Positions 26,746 to 36,348 are shown, numbered from the stretch's first letter. The stretch is DNA of 64,000 bases from Pseudoalteromonas luteoviolacea (GCF_018100925.1 NZ_JAGJEH010000013.1:94219-158218); one strand, 5' to 3'. Numbers and translations: made by a program. The notes: generated by a model from the sequence alone, not told the origin.

Positions 26746-27879
26746 ATGAAAAAACCGCCTATTATTTGGACTAATGTGATATTTTTTAGTCTGTCTTTTT
26801 TAGCCGCCGTCACGCTGGTACCTTGGTACGGCTATGAGTACGGTTATACGTTCACCCATTGGGTCGCATTTATCGCATGTATGTTTTACGCTGGCATGTC
26901 GATCACCGCTGGTTATCACCGCCTTTGGGCACATAAAGCCTATGAAACACATCCCGTGATCCAGGTTATTTTTGCACTTGGTGGTGCATTTGCGCTGCAA
27001 AATAGCATCTTACATTGGAGTAGTGATCATCGCGTTCATCACGGTCAAGTCGATGATCCTGTGAAAGACCCGTATGCCGCAACTCGTGGCTTTTGGTATA
27101 GCCATATAGGTTGGATGCTGCGTGACTACCAAGGTGACAATTATGGCGACTACAGCAATGCACGAGACCTACAGCGCAATAAGATCGTTATGTGGCAACA
27201 CAAGCACTACCTCAAATTGGTTCTGCTCACCAACATTGGTATTCCACTATTACTTGGCTTAGCACTCGGTGATATCGTTGGCATGCTGTTGCTTGCCGGT
27301 GTATTACGTTTAGTTTTGTCGCAGCACTTCACTTTTTTCATTAACTCGCTGGCGCACATTTGGGGCAGCCGCCCTTATACCGAAAAAAATACCGCCCGAG
27401 ATAATGGTTTCTTAGCCTTGCTCACATATGGTGAGGGCTATCATAACTTCCATCATATTTTCGCCAGTGACTACCGTAATGGGATCCGCTGGTACCACTA
27501 CGATCCAACCAAGTGGATGATTGGTGTTTTATCTTACCTAGGCCTTGCCAGTAAGTTAAAACGTACACCAGTAGAGCGCATTGAAAAAGCCAAAGCAGAA
27601 ACCTTGTTGAATAAAACGAAAGTTACGCTTGCAAAATTGCCTTTAGCACAAGATAAGCTTACATTGTTACAGCAAGAATATGATTTGCTTTTGAAAAAGT
27701 TACAGAATTTCTGTGCAATCCAAAAGCAATTACTCGAAGCTAAAAAACATGCCGTTTTAGAACAGTGTGAACAATCAGCACTGCACAAACAATATTCAGA
27801 GTTAGAGCAGGCTTGGCATACACAAAAGCAGGCATGGTTGGCATTAAACTCGAGGCTGTTAAAAGGCGCAACAAGCTAG
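26746..27879 (+). CDS. Delta-9 fatty acyl desaturase (stearoyl-CoA desaturase type)
   Basis: A 377-residue membrane desaturase. The three histidine boxes that bind the di-iron centre are visible: HRLWAH (58-63), HRVHH (95-99) and YHNFHH near 228. Four hydrophobic segments are placed as in the family. The last ~90 residues (from about 285) are a charged helical/coiled-coil extension (LLQQEYDLLLKKLQNF) beyond the core. It introduces a cis double bond into saturated acyl chains, adjusting membrane fluidity. FabR control is predicted from the operator in its promoter. The start at 26746 is chosen because an upstream in-frame ATG would put promoter and operator inside the coding region. Confidence 0.93.
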   Translation: MKKPPIIWTNVIFFSLSFLAAVTLVPWYGYEYGYTFTHWVAFIACMFYAGMSITAGYHRLWAHKAYETHPVIQVIFALGGAFALQNSILHWSSDHRVHHGQVDDPVKDPYAATRGFWYSHIGWMLRDYQGDNYGDYSNARDLQRNKIVMWQHKHYLKLVLLTNIGIPLLLGLALGDIVGMLLLAGVLRLVLSQHFTFFINSLAHIWGSRPYTEKNTARDNGFLALLTYGEGYHNFHHIFASDYRNGIRWYHYDPTKWMIGVLSYLGLASKLKRTPVERIEKAKAETLLNKTKVTLAKLPLAQDKLTLLQQEYDLLLKKLQNFCAIQKQLLEAKKHAVLEQCEQSALHKQYSELEQAWHTQKQAWLALNSRLLKGATS

Positions 27880-27924
27880 CTGCGCACCTAAACGGCCTCC
27901 CAATTGAGCAAGTAAGGCGAGGCC

Positions 27925-29361
27925 GTGACTAAATCCAAACAACAACCCAGTGAGCAACCACCGCAATCATTTCAGTATGACGCCATCATCATAGGAACTG
28001 GGCCCGGTGGCGAAGGGGCTGCGATGAACTTATCAAAGAGTCAACGCAAAGTTGCCGTGATAGAGAAGCAAACCGCGGTTGGTGGTGGATGTGTTCACTG
28101 GGGCACTATTCCTTCAAAAGCGCTTAGGCATTCTGTTAGCCGATTAATTGAATATAAAGCAAATCCCCTATATCGATTTACTGAACGTCCTAAGCGGTTA
28201 ACCTTTCAAGATATTTTAAATCATGCCAGTGACGTGATTGGCAAACAGTCTTCACTGCGCTCCAGCTTTTACGACAGAAATCGCATTCACCTTTTCCAAG
28301 GTGAAGCCAGCTTTATCGATGCTAATACGGTCAAAGTGACTCACCTTGATGGCTCGCAAGATGTGCTTACAGCAAAAACCATTGTCATTGCCACAGGCTC
28401 AAGACCATACCGCCCACCTGAAATTAACTTTGATCACCCAAGGGTGTATGACAGCGATACAATTTTACGCCTAGAGCACAACCCACAACGGGTGATCGTA
28501 TACGGCGCTGGTGTGATTGGCTGTGAATATGCCTCAATCTTTAAAGGCTTAGGTGCTAAAGTAGACTTGATCAATACACGTGATCGACTTCTTTCATTCA
28601 TGGATGATGAAATATCAGATGCACTGAGCTATCACTTTTGGAACAGCGGTATTGTGATCCGTCATAATGAAGAGTTTGCCAAAGTAGAAACCAGTGACAA
28701 AGGCGTTATTCTACATCTTCAATCGGGTAAAAAAGTGAAAGCTGATTGTATCCTGTGGGCCAATGGTAGAACAGGTAATACCGATAGTTTAAACCTCGAG
28801 GCTGTAGGTCTTAAAGCCGATGGGCGCGGTCAATTACGCGTCAATGAATACTACCAAACACAGGTTGAGAATATCTACGCTGTGGGTGACGTGATCGGCT
28901 ATCCAAGTCTTGCCAGTGCGGCATTTGATCAAGGTCGAATTGCTGCCAATGCGATTGCCAATGGGCAGTGTGACGAACGCTTAATCACCGACATCCCAAC
29001 TGGGATTTATACCATTCCAGAAATGAGCTCAGTCGGCAAGACAGAGCAAGAGCTCACAGCTGCCAAAATACCCTATGAAGTTGGTAGAGCTCAGTTTAAA
29101 CACCTTGCTCGTGCACAAATTGCCAGCACAGAAGTAGGCAGTTTAAAAATATTGTTTCACACAAAAACCAAAGAAATATTGGGTATTCATTGCTTTGGTG
29201 AGCGTGCTTCCGAAATTGTACACATTGGTCAAGCCATTATGGAACAAAAAGGAGAAGGCAATAATGTCGAGTATTTCGTCAATACCACCTTCAACTACCC
29301 TACTATGGCAGAAGCCTACCGAGTTGCTGCACTTAACGGTCTCAACAGGCTATGTGACTAG
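27925..29361 (+). CDS. sthA: Soluble pyridine nucleotide transhydrogenase
   Basis: A 478-residue flavoprotein. It has an FAD-binding GTGPGGEGAAMNL, then GGGCVHWGTIPSKAL, in which the second Cys of the disulfide-reductase motif is Thr. That is the hallmark separating SthA from lipoamide or glutathione reductases. The NAD(P) fold has VYGAGVIGCEYASIF, and the dimer end has NTTFNYPTMAEAYRVAALNGLNR. The enzyme moves reducing equivalents between NADPH and NADH in the cytosol. The start is GTG at 27925 after AAGGCGAGG. Closeness to fabR is also seen in E. coli (sthA-fabR). Confidence 0.95.
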   Translation: MTKSKQQPSEQPPQSFQYDAIIIGTGPGGEGAAMNLSKSQRKVAVIEKQTAVGGGCVHWGTIPSKALRHSVSRLIEYKANPLYRFTERPKRLTFQDILNHASDVIGKQSSLRSSFYDRNRIHLFQGEASFIDANTVKVTHLDGSQDVLTAKTIVIATGSRPYRPPEINFDHPRVYDSDTILRLEHNPQRVIVYGAGVIGCEYASIFKGLGAKVDLINTRDRLLSFMDDEISDALSYHFWNSGIVIRHNEEFAKVETSDKGVILHLQSGKKVKADCILWANGRTGNTDSLNLEAVGLKADGRGQLRVNEYYQTQVENIYAVGDVIGYPSLASAAFDQGRIAANAIANGQCDERLITDIPTGIYTIPEMSSVGKTEQELTAAKIPYEVGRAQFKHLARAQIASTEVGSLKILFHTKTKEILGIHCFGERASEIVHIGQAIMEQKGEGNNVEYFVNTTFNYPTMAEAYRVAALNGLNRLCD

Positions 29362-29371
29362 CTGACTGTCG

Positions 29372-29397
29372 TTGCGGCTGAAATCAATCAGCCGCAA
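29372..29397. terminator. Stem-loop between sthA and the barrel gene
   Basis: TTGCGGCTGA / TCAGCCGCAA form a 10-base perfect stem between convergent genes. No strong T-run, so termination is probable rather than certain. Confidence 0.55.
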
Positions 29398-29398
29398 A

Positions 29399-30658
29399 CT
29401 AAAAGCGATACTCTCCACTCACTCGCCACAATTGTTCAATTTGGCGAGTTGGCAAGTTATCGTCAGCACGATTGGCCACTTTGGTTTCTAGATACTGAAA
29501 TTCAGCGCCAAATCGCCAGCTCTCTGAAAATCGCCATTTAACCGTTGCAGTAATAGCACCGCCATCACTGTCATTGGGGTCAAAGGCCCAATGATCCATA
29601 TCTTTGACTTTAAACTGCTCGATGCGGCCACTCACCCGATATTCTTGCCAACGGTGTGTCAATAGGACGAATTGGCTGTCAAAATCATTGTCTACACCCC
29701 GAGAAAAACCCATTGCCGTATTGCCTGACATGGCTTGCGCAATGAGATGGGTGCGTTTTGTAATCTTATATTTATAGGCTAGGCTCCAAAATTTTGTATC
29801 CCAAGCATATTGCCCTGTGTGGTAATTGACCACCCCGGGATCACCATTATTATCGTACCAATAGGCTCGTAAATCATGACGGTTCTGATAGCTCCAATGC
29901 GCACCAACATAATAGCCAAAGCGCCCATCAATTTCGGTAAAAGGCTCTATTTGCCATGCCTGTTTACGTAGCTGGGGCGCTCTAAATCCTGCAGTTGGTC
30001 TTAAGGCCAAAGCTTCATTGAATACGGACTGTCTATCGTGGGGCGCAAAGCCACGCCATGCCAACACTGCGCCTAAAGGATCATTGCCCTTATAAACACC
30101 CGCCAGCCACTGCCAATTGTGCGCACTCTGTTTGGCTAATCGTTTACCGCTACGCTTCACACTGGCCTCTAAGCCAAACGCTCTAAGTTCTTCACCAAGC
30201 CAAGCATTTAGCGCGGAATAGCTATAGTTATAGGGTGACGACCATCCAATATCAGGATTTTCCAACGACATCTTTGGATAAAAGCCACCAACGCGTAATT
30301 GTGGCTGATAAGCTCCCCTTGTCACGGGTTTATACTCGACAAAAAGCTCTGTAAACCCCACTTTATCATCAGGATCTGGCACGTACTGCAAGCTACTGTG
30401 CGCCGACCAACTAGAGCCTATTTCAAAGCGAGACTGCACCAACGCTCTGCTAATATTGACCCCATCTTCACCTTGACCAAAACGATTGACCGATGCGCCT
30501 CGAGAGTACCAAGATGGGTAGGCACTCGTCGATTGCCAATTTGCTTGCACGACCCCTTTATGCTGCCCAGCGTAACTTTGACTGGACACACTGCTAAAGC
30601 CAACAAACAGTGCGCACATAGACGGAATGACAAAGATATTTTTTGTGCTGTTATTCAT
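29399..30658 (-). CDS. Outer-membrane beta-barrel protein
   Basis: About 419 residues with a signal peptide (MNNSTKNIFVIPSMCALFVGF, cleavage near SQSYA). The mature protein is built of alternating hydrophobic/polar strands rich in Tyr, Trp and Gly (e.g. WQWLAGVYKG, YYVGAHWSYQNRHDLRAYW, WRFGAEFQYLETK) and ends in a C-terminal Phe (SGEYRF), the signature of BAM-assembled barrels. A porin or channel is likely; the substrate is unknown. The ATG at 30658 overlaps the stop of the upstream cupredoxin-like gene by 8 bases (ATGAATAA), so the two are translationally coupled and probably work together. Confidence 0.75.
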   Translation of the reverse strand: MNNSTKNIFVIPSMCALFVGFSSVSSQSYAGQHKGVVQANWQSTSAYPSWYSRGASVNRFGQGEDGVNISRALVQSRFEIGSSWSAHSSLQYVPDPDDKVGFTELFVEYKPVTRGAYQPQLRVGGFYPKMSLENPDIGWSSPYNYSYSALNAWLGEELRAFGLEASVKRSGKRLAKQSAHNWQWLAGVYKGNDPLGAVLAWRGFAPHDRQSVFNEALALRPTAGFRAPQLRKQAWQIEPFTEIDGRFGYYVGAHWSYQNRHDLRAYWYDNNGDPGVVNYHTGQYAWDTKFWSLAYKYKITKRTHLIAQAMSGNTAMGFSRGVDNDFDSQFVLLTHRWQEYRVSGRIEQFKVKDMDHWAFDPNDSDGGAITATVKWRFSESWRFGAEFQYLETKVANRADDNLPTRQIEQLWRVSGEYRF

Positions 30659-31343
30659 AATCATCAAACTCATCTGAAAAGTCTTCTTTCAGCTCAAACA
30701 AAGACTGATTGAGCTGATAGGTTAAGGTAAATGTATTTGGCAGCGATTTTAGTTGCTTGCGCTCCGGCTGATCCAAATTGGCAAATCCTTCATGCCACAC
30801 ATTAATGACCAATTCTGATTGCAACTGTTCTGGCATATCGATGACAGCTTTACCGTGTTCATCTGTCACCGCGAAATAGGTCGAGTCGACCACCAGAATG
30901 TAGCCGAGCATCCAGTCATGGATATTGCACCCCAGTTCGACTACACCGGTATTGCCAAAGGTTAAGGATTGTGGATTGTCGCGGTACAACTTAAATTCAA
31001 ACGGTTGTGCGGCTGAAAATGAATAGACATGATGCAAAATCGAGTCATAGTTTGGAAAAGAGACCTCCGCACCTTTTGGTACAACTAAGATATGCGGTGT
31101 GAATGCCCGATCTTTTTGCCCCATTTTATAACTTTGCTTGAGCGTGTTTTGCTTCAAAGTAAGTTGTTTACTTTCAAACCACACCACAGCTTCTTTCACT
31201 GGCTTCCCATCCTTGCCCGTAACGTTAAGTGTCAATGGTTTTGCCACCCCCATTGAAGACATCAAACAAGCACTTAGGGCCACTCCGTATTGCCACCGAG
31301 CACGCTTTGTTATTGCTTTATTTACTTGCTGCTGAAATTGCAT
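30651..31343 (-). CDS. Periplasmic cupredoxin-like protein (methylamine utilization type)
   Basis: A 230-residue secreted protein. After a signal peptide (GVALSACLMSSMGVA) comes a beta domain followed by a plastocyanin-like stretch: PKGAEVSFPNYDSILHHVYS supplies a first His, and VELGCNIHDWMLGYILVV gives the Cys and His of a type-1 copper-like site. Proteins of this sort are annotated as methylamine-utilization proteins, though they are widespread without that pathway; electron transfer or metal handling is likely. The ATG at 31343 has AGGA upstream. It is coupled to the downstream outer-membrane barrel. Confidence 0.75.
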   Translation of the reverse strand: MQFQQQVNKAITKRARWQYGVALSACLMSSMGVAKPLTLNVTGKDGKPVKEAVVWFESKQLTLKQNTLKQSYKMGQKDRAFTPHILVVPKGAEVSFPNYDSILHHVYSFSAAQPFEFKLYRDNPQSLTFGNTGVVELGCNIHDWMLGYILVVDSTYFAVTDEHGKAVIDMPEQLQSELVINVWHEGFANLDQPERKQLKSLPNTFTLTYQLNQSLFELKEDFSDEFDDYE

Positions 31344-31505
31344 TGAGCACAATCCTTATCTGGCCTTATTTTTCATTTGAGTATAGACCGGACGACGCAA
31401 ATAATGCATTCATCGCATTTTAAATTTGAATACGTATGCAAACCATTCAGAGAGGCAAAATTTGTCCGTAAGCTAGCCATAACCAGTTGCCTATATGGAA
31501 AAAAC

Positions 31506-33566
31506 ATGCGCTATTCAAATTCACTTTGCTCTACCATAGGTTTCGTTGCCAGCTTATTGTCATTGACATCCACTGTACACGCAGCCAGTTTTAAAGTCTC
31601 TTCACCGGATCAGCAGCTCACGGTAACCATCAGTGATGATGGTTCACAGCCAAAGTATCAAGTCGCTTTCAAAGGACACACGGTGATCAACCCGTCAACG
31701 CTTGGGTTTGACTTTGCCAGAGCACCATCAATGAGAGACAACTTGTATATCAGTGCTGTTAAGCGCCAATCAAATAACAACACTTGGCAACAGCCTTGGG
31801 GTGAAGCCCGTACGATTGTTGATCACCACAATGAGCTATTGGTCACTTTTGCTGATAAACGTAAAAAAAATACACAATACCGAGTTCGGATCCGCACGTT
31901 TAATGATGGACTGGGTTTTCGCTACGAAGTTGATAAAGCGGATGCGAGATATATCACCCGGGAACTCACTGAATTTAGTGTCGCAGACAGCGGTGATAGT
32001 CAAGCTTGGTGGATCCCTGCGAGAGGTTGGAATCGTTATGAATATACCTATAACACCACACCACTGCACGATGCTACACATGTCCACACGCCATTTACAT
32101 TTAGGAATAAACGCGGCGTGCATCTAAGTATCCATGAAGCCGCTCTGGTTGACTATGCAGGCATGACCCTCAATCAACGCAGGCCGGGTACATTTATCAG
32201 TGATCTCACCCCATGGTCCGATGGAATAGCGGTCAAAACCAATGGCCGATTCAAGTCTCCATGGCGAACAATACAAGTGGGAGAGCATGCTACCGACTTA
32301 CTCAACTCTCGCCTAATCTTGAACCTCAATGAACCAAATAAACTGGGTGATGTTTCTTGGGTAGAGCCCGGAAAATACACCGGTATTTGGTGGGGAATGC
32401 ACATAGGAAAAAACACGTGGGGGAGCGGCGATAAACACGGCGCAACCACTGAGCGAACCAAAGAGTATTTGAGCTTTGCCGCTGAGCATGGTTTTGATGG
32501 TGTCTTAGTTGAAGGCTGGAATACTGGTTGGGATGGCGATTGGTTCTTTAATGGCGATGTATTTAGCTTTACCGAGCCCTACCCTGACTTTGATTTTAAT
32601 GCCATTAAAACCCATGCCGAAAAGGTGGGTGCACGCCTTATCGGCCATCATGAAACATCCGGCAATGTCAGCAACTACCGCAACCAAATGGATGCCGCAT
32701 TCAAACTGTATGCGCAAAATGGTGTCAGTCAAATTAAAACTGGATATGTCGCAGATGGCGGCAATATCAAACGTATTGATGAGCGTGGACACGCCCGATT
32801 TGAGTGGCACGATGGTCAGTTTATGGTCAATGAATATCTCGATAACGTGAAGCTCGCAGCAAAATATAAACTCAGTATCAATACTCATGAACCGATTAAG
32901 GATACAGGACTCCGCCGTACATATCCCAACTGGCTAACCCGCGAGGGGGCTCGAGGCCAAGAGTTTAATGCTTGGGGTACCCCTCCAAATCCCCCAGAGC
33001 ACACCACTATGTTAGCATTCACCCGTATGCTATCTGGACCTATGGATTTTACTCCAGGCATATTTGACATGAGTTTTAACGGTCTAGGTGACAAAACAAA
33101 CCGCCCACAGACGACACTAGCAAAGCAACTTGCGCTTTATGTAGTCTTGTATAGCCCGGTACAAATGGCAGCCGATCTACCTGAAAACTACCTTGCAAGA
33201 CCTGACGCCTTTCAGTTTATCAAAGACGTCCCAACCGATTGGGAAAACAGTATCGCCTTGGCAGGTGAGGTTGGCGACTATGTGGTGTTTGCACGACAAG
33301 AACGCGCGCGTGGAAAATACACTGGTAAAGACTGGTATTTAGGTGCTATCACCGATGAACATGCGCGAGATATCAAAGTCAAACTAGACTTTTTAGCAGC
33401 CGATCAGCGCTACGAAGCACACATATACCGAGATGGTAAAAATGCCAACTGGCAGCAGAACCCGTATGCATTAGACATCCAAAAACAAATCGTCACAGCC
33501 GAAGATACCCTGTCATTGCAACTGGCCACTAGCGGAGGCACAGCAATACGATTTAAAGCCCTGTAA
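31506..33566 (+). CDS. Glycoside hydrolase family 97 (alpha-glucosidase-like)
   Basis: A 686-residue secreted enzyme. The signal peptide MRYSNSLCSTIGFVASLLSL is followed by the N-terminal beta-super-sandwich (SWWIP-type block QAWWIPARGWNRYE, VHTPFTFRNKRGVHLSIHEA) and the TIM barrel (GIWWGMHIGKNTWG, HGFDGVLVEGWNTGWDGDW, INTHEPIKDTGLRRTYPNW, TREGARGQEFNAW). GH97 includes alpha-glucosidases and alpha-galactosidases that use calcium-linked Glu residues; the NTHEPIKDTG block with its Glu resembles the SusB-type inverting members. The start at 31506 is chosen for the signal peptide and GGAAA site; an upstream in-frame ATG gives no signal. It stands alone, with a terminator after it. Confidence 0.9.
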   Translation: MRYSNSLCSTIGFVASLLSLTSTVHAASFKVSSPDQQLTVTISDDGSQPKYQVAFKGHTVINPSTLGFDFARAPSMRDNLYISAVKRQSNNNTWQQPWGEARTIVDHHNELLVTFADKRKKNTQYRVRIRTFNDGLGFRYEVDKADARYITRELTEFSVADSGDSQAWWIPARGWNRYEYTYNTTPLHDATHVHTPFTFRNKRGVHLSIHEAALVDYAGMTLNQRRPGTFISDLTPWSDGIAVKTNGRFKSPWRTIQVGEHATDLLNSRLILNLNEPNKLGDVSWVEPGKYTGIWWGMHIGKNTWGSGDKHGATTERTKEYLSFAAEHGFDGVLVEGWNTGWDGDWFFNGDVFSFTEPYPDFDFNAIKTHAEKVGARLIGHHETSGNVSNYRNQMDAAFKLYAQNGVSQIKTGYVADGGNIKRIDERGHARFEWHDGQFMVNEYLDNVKLAAKYKLSINTHEPIKDTGLRRTYPNWLTREGARGQEFNAWGTPPNPPEHTTMLAFTRMLSGPMDFTPGIFDMSFNGLGDKTNRPQTTLAKQLALYVVLYSPVQMAADLPENYLARPDAFQFIKDVPTDWENSIALAGEVGDYVVFARQERARGKYTGKDWYLGAITDEHARDIKVKLDFLAADQRYEAHIYRDGKNANWQQNPYALDIQKQIVTAEDTLSLQLATSGGTAIRFKAL

Positions 33567-33572
33567 CATATC

Positions 33573-33605
33573 AAGAGAGTAGGTGATGCCTGCTCTCTTG
33601 CCTTT
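33573..33605 (+). terminator. Terminator after the GH97 gene
   Basis: AAGAGAGTAGG pairs with CCTGCTCTCTT (one mismatch) over a short loop, followed by a T-rich tail. The rest of the gap to the next gene (to 33883) is AT-rich and should hold the regulator's promoter; nothing else was seen in it. Confidence 0.7.
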
Positions 33606-33883
33606 CTTTACAAGTATCCAGATCCGACCTATAACTAAGTTAACTTGCTGCGTTAAAGTCAAAAATAACACCATAATTACACCTAGAATTAACCTTCACG
33701 TAATAATATGTAATTAATAGTTCGTAATATACCCCGATTGAAAACTAATAAAATTCCTTAAGTTGTATCCACGGCCTTAATTCACCTTGTTTGTAAATTT
33801 CCAATATGCAAAACACCAAATATGGTTGTTTCGCTTAGAAAGGATATTCGCTAGACAAAAGTTATATTGCTTTGGAGTCAACG

Positions 33884-35371
33884 ATGAATGAATCAACAAC
33901 ACCCATAATGTCGCCCACAGATGCGATTAAAAAACAGTTACCACTAACCCAATCACTGACACGCTACTTAAATACACGATGCTCTGAAAGTGTGCTAAAA
34001 CAGCTTTCATTAGAAGTGGAAGACTCATCCCAACAAGTTAAAACACATATATTTTTCGACCAAGAGCACCATAGACCAACAAGTGCACGAAGCTACCCGA
34101 TTGTTTATCAAAGAAAGCGCATCGGCGCATTAAATTTGTTAAAGCACGCAGACCTCCCCGGTACATCACCCTCCGAATTAACGAATTTATCTGACCAGAT
34201 AGGTATACTCGTAAAACGCAATGCTATTCAAACCTTGTCACATCAATATTTGGGTAAAAGTGCCTCGTTGCAGGGTTACAGTGATCAAATTTTGAATTTG
34301 GAAAAAACTATTGAGCGTATAGCTGCTAAATTATGCCCGGTATTCATACAAGCAGAGTCTGGCTCTGAGGTCATTGACGTTGCCTGCTCAATTCACTTTA
34401 GCAGCTACGCCAAGCACCATCCTTTTTACGAAATTGACTGTGCAAGCTGTGATGAAGAAGACTTTGCAAAAAAACTGCACCACATCAACACTTCGATGAA
34501 TCAAGGCTGTATATTCTTCAGCCACATTGATGCCCTCTCTATTTCCCAGCAAAAGTACTTGTTAGAGCAACTGACCACACAGAGTAATAACGCCACCAGC
34601 TATACCAGCAAAATCGATTTGCAGCGCGTGCGCGTGATAAGCTCTAGCGAACAAAACATCCAAACAATGGTAGATAGCGATCAGTTTTTACCCAGTTTGT
34701 GGCATAAGCTCAATTTTTTTAACCTCAATATCCCGCCGCTGCGCGAGCGACCTGAAGATATTCAGGTTATGGTTGAACAACTTTCAGAGCTCTATCAACT
34801 AAGCCCTGAGCAGCACCTTACAGAACAAGCAAAGCTGATGTTAAAAAATTATCGCTGGCCCAACAATGTTGCAGAGCTCGAAAAAGTTTTATTGCGCGCG
34901 TTTACTTTGGCTCAAGAAAACAACATAGGTGAGCAGACATTGGCCTCGATTTACCCTCAATTGGCTGCGACCACTGACTATAGCCTTTCAAATAAACAGT
35001 GCGTTGACCATCTGTTAGCGGGTAATTTAACTCCTTTTCAGAAATATCATCCCAGCTTGCAAAAAGCACTCTCTTTTATCATGCAAAACTGGCAACGTGA
35101 TATTTCTCTAAAGGAGTTATCTGCCAACGCGTTTGTTAGCCCTTCTCACTTGTCTTATTTATTCAAACGTGCTCTTCAGCGCAGCTTTAAACAAATCCTT
35201 GCAGAGCTGCGGATCCGAAAAGCATGTGAACTCATTGAACACAATCCCAATCTCAGGATCACCGATCTTTGCATGGAAGTGGGCTTTGGTGATTTAAGCC
35301 ACTTTGAAAAAATCTTTCGTCGCTATACCAATATGTCACCGCGCGAATACAAAAAAAAGTATCAACCATAA
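33884..35371 (+). CDS. Regulator: degenerate NtrC-type AAA+ domain fused to AraC HTH
   Basis: A 495-residue cytosolic protein. Residues about 1-115 form an N-terminal sensory region. About 125-370 resembles the sigma-54 activator AAA+ domain: GCIFFSHIDALSISQQKYLLEQL (Walker-B-like region), NIPPLRERPEDIQVMVE and NYRWPNNVAELEKVLLRA. However, the Walker A position reads IQAESGSEVIDV, without GxGK, and no GAFTGA loop is present, so ATP-driven sigma-54 activation is not expected. The C-terminal ~100 residues are an AraC HTH (ISLKELSANAFVSPSHLSYLFK, then ITDLCMEVGFGDLSHFEKIFRR) in place of the usual Fis-type HTH. It stands directly upstream of ten R-body genes on the same strand and is the obvious candidate regulator. 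The ATG at 33884 has GGAG 7 bases before it. Confidence 0.85.
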   Translation: MNESTTPIMSPTDAIKKQLPLTQSLTRYLNTRCSESVLKQLSLEVEDSSQQVKTHIFFDQEHHRPTSARSYPIVYQRKRIGALNLLKHADLPGTSPSELTNLSDQIGILVKRNAIQTLSHQYLGKSASLQGYSDQILNLEKTIERIAAKLCPVFIQAESGSEVIDVACSIHFSSYAKHHPFYEIDCASCDEEDFAKKLHHINTSMNQGCIFFSHIDALSISQQKYLLEQLTTQSNNATSYTSKIDLQRVRVISSSEQNIQTMVDSDQFLPSLWHKLNFFNLNIPPLRERPEDIQVMVEQLSELYQLSPEQHLTEQAKLMLKNYRWPNNVAELEKVLLRAFTLAQENNIGEQTLASIYPQLAATTDYSLSNKQCVDHLLAGNLTPFQKYHPSLQKALSFIMQNWQRDISLKELSANAFVSPSHLSYLFKRALQRSFKQILAELRIRKACELIEHNPNLRITDLCMEVGFGDLSHFEKIFRRYTNMSPREYKKKYQP

Positions 35372-35465
35372 GAGCCCAATTTACCCCTAATTTTCAATCT
35401 TTTGAGCCGATTAATCAGGCGTGTTAATGCCTAAACTGGCTGTATTGAAAACGACGGGTAACACC

Positions 35466-35684
35466 ATGGCAGACATTGCAGCACTAGAACAATTGAATGA
35501 GTTGGTAGCACAGCAAGCCCCTGGGATATCTAGGGATATGTTATTGCAAGCAACCGCTCAATCATTGGGTAATGCCGCGCACAATGCCACGCTCGCACAA
35601 CACCAGCACAATGCCATTATCAAGACAAATACGGCATTGGCCAGTGAAATGCTGCTGAGCATGGGTCCCAAAGCGTCGAAATAG
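35466..35684 (+). CDS. R-body protein, RebB-related (first small gene)
   Basis: A 72-residue protein whose middle, LLQATAQSLGNAAHNATLAQHQHNA (LLQATAQSLG then NAAHNATLAQ), is clearly related to the RebB family repeat found in the next genes (STSQALSNAAHNATSAQQQ). It lacks the N-terminal ITDSVTQVN block of the true RebB copies. An in-frame ATG 15 codons upstream (35421) is possible; MADI at 35466 is preferred because other copies begin MAD. It is the first gene after the regulator. Confidence 0.75.
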   Translation: MADIAALEQLNELVAQQAPGISRDMLLQATAQSLGNAAHNATLAQHQHNAIIKTNTALASEMLLSMGPKASK

Positions 35685-35714
35685 TTTTTACCAGTAAATC
35701 TGGATAAAACACAC

Positions 35715-35730
35715 CGCCTTATATAAGGCG
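35715..35730. repeat. Perfect palindrome before the first RebB gene
   Basis: CGCCTTATATAAGGCG is a 16-base perfect palindrome 28 bases upstream of the next start. It may be an intercistronic hairpin or a binding site. Confidence 0.5.
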
Positions 35731-35758
35731 AATATCTAACCAATAGAAGGAAAACACT

Positions 35759-36043
35759 ATGGCAGCAGCACCAAGTGCAGCAGGTGGTGTAAATGCCCAA
35801 GTGACAGATTCTGTCACTCAGGTAAACACCAGTGTCACAGGCTCTACGCCTGCATCAGGTACAGGCAACCTACTTCTGTCAACAAGTCACGCATTGGGCA
35901 CCGCAGCGCTTAACGCAACGACGGGTAATCAGCAAGCAGGGATCACGATGCAAGCAGCTACAGTACAGGGCATCAACTCTTTGATGTCAACGGGTACTGC
36001 AGTTGTGGGACGTGGCACAGCAGAAATTCTTAGCAAAGGCTAA
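35759..36043 (+). CDS. RebB-family R-body protein 1
   Basis: A 94-residue protein of the RebB (killing trait) family. NAQVTDSVTQVNTSVTG, then STSHALGTAALNATTGNQQ, ITMQAATVQGINSLMS and a VVGRGTAEILS end follow the family pattern. It is the most divergent of the four RebB copies, with an Ala/Ser-rich N-terminus and APAMAMG replaced by PASGTG. RebB proteins polymerise into coiled ribbons that extend as R-bodies and disrupt membranes. AAGGAAAA precedes the ATG. Confidence 0.9.
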   Translation: MAAAPSAAGGVNAQVTDSVTQVNTSVTGSTPASGTGNLLLSTSHALGTAALNATTGNQQAGITMQAATVQGINSLMSTGTAVVGRGTAEILSKG

Positions 36044-36081
36044 TCCGGCCGATTAATTAACTATCCAATGAGGAAAAAATC

Positions 36082-36348
36082 ATGGCAGATACAGTAAACG
36101 CAGCAATCACAGACTCAGTAACTCAAGTAAATACTAAAGTAGTTGGTGAAACGCCAGCAATGGCAATGGGCAACCTGTTAATGTCCACCAGCCAAGCTTT
36201 AAGCAATGCTGCTCACAACGCAACTTCAGCACAACAACAAGCACAAATCACAATGCAAGCAGCAACTGTGCAGGGCGTTAACTCATTAATGTCTATCGGC
36301 AGCTCAGTCGTTGGTCGTAGCGCTGAAGGTATCATCGAGAAAGGCTAA
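36082..36348 (+). CDS. RebB-family R-body protein 2
   Basis: An 88-residue RebB: NAAITDSVTQVNTKVVGE, TPAMAMGNLLMSTSQALS, NAAHNATSAQQQAQITMQ, AATVQGVNSLMSIGSSVVG. It is close to the following copy (RebB 3), differing mainly at the ends, so the pair looks like a recent duplication. Structural subunit of the R-body ribbon. AGGAAAAAATC precedes the ATG. Confidence 0.95.
   Translation: MADTVNAAITDSVTQVNTKVVGETPAMAMGNLLMSTSQALSNAAHNATSAQQQAQITMQAATVQGVNSLMSIGSSVVGRSAEGIIEKG

Noticed and set aside
35372..35465. Sigma-54 promoter before the R-body array
   Set aside because: CTGGCTGTATTG has a TGG but the GC at the -12 position is missing, and the regulator's AAA+ domain lacks ATP-binding and GAFTGA motifs.
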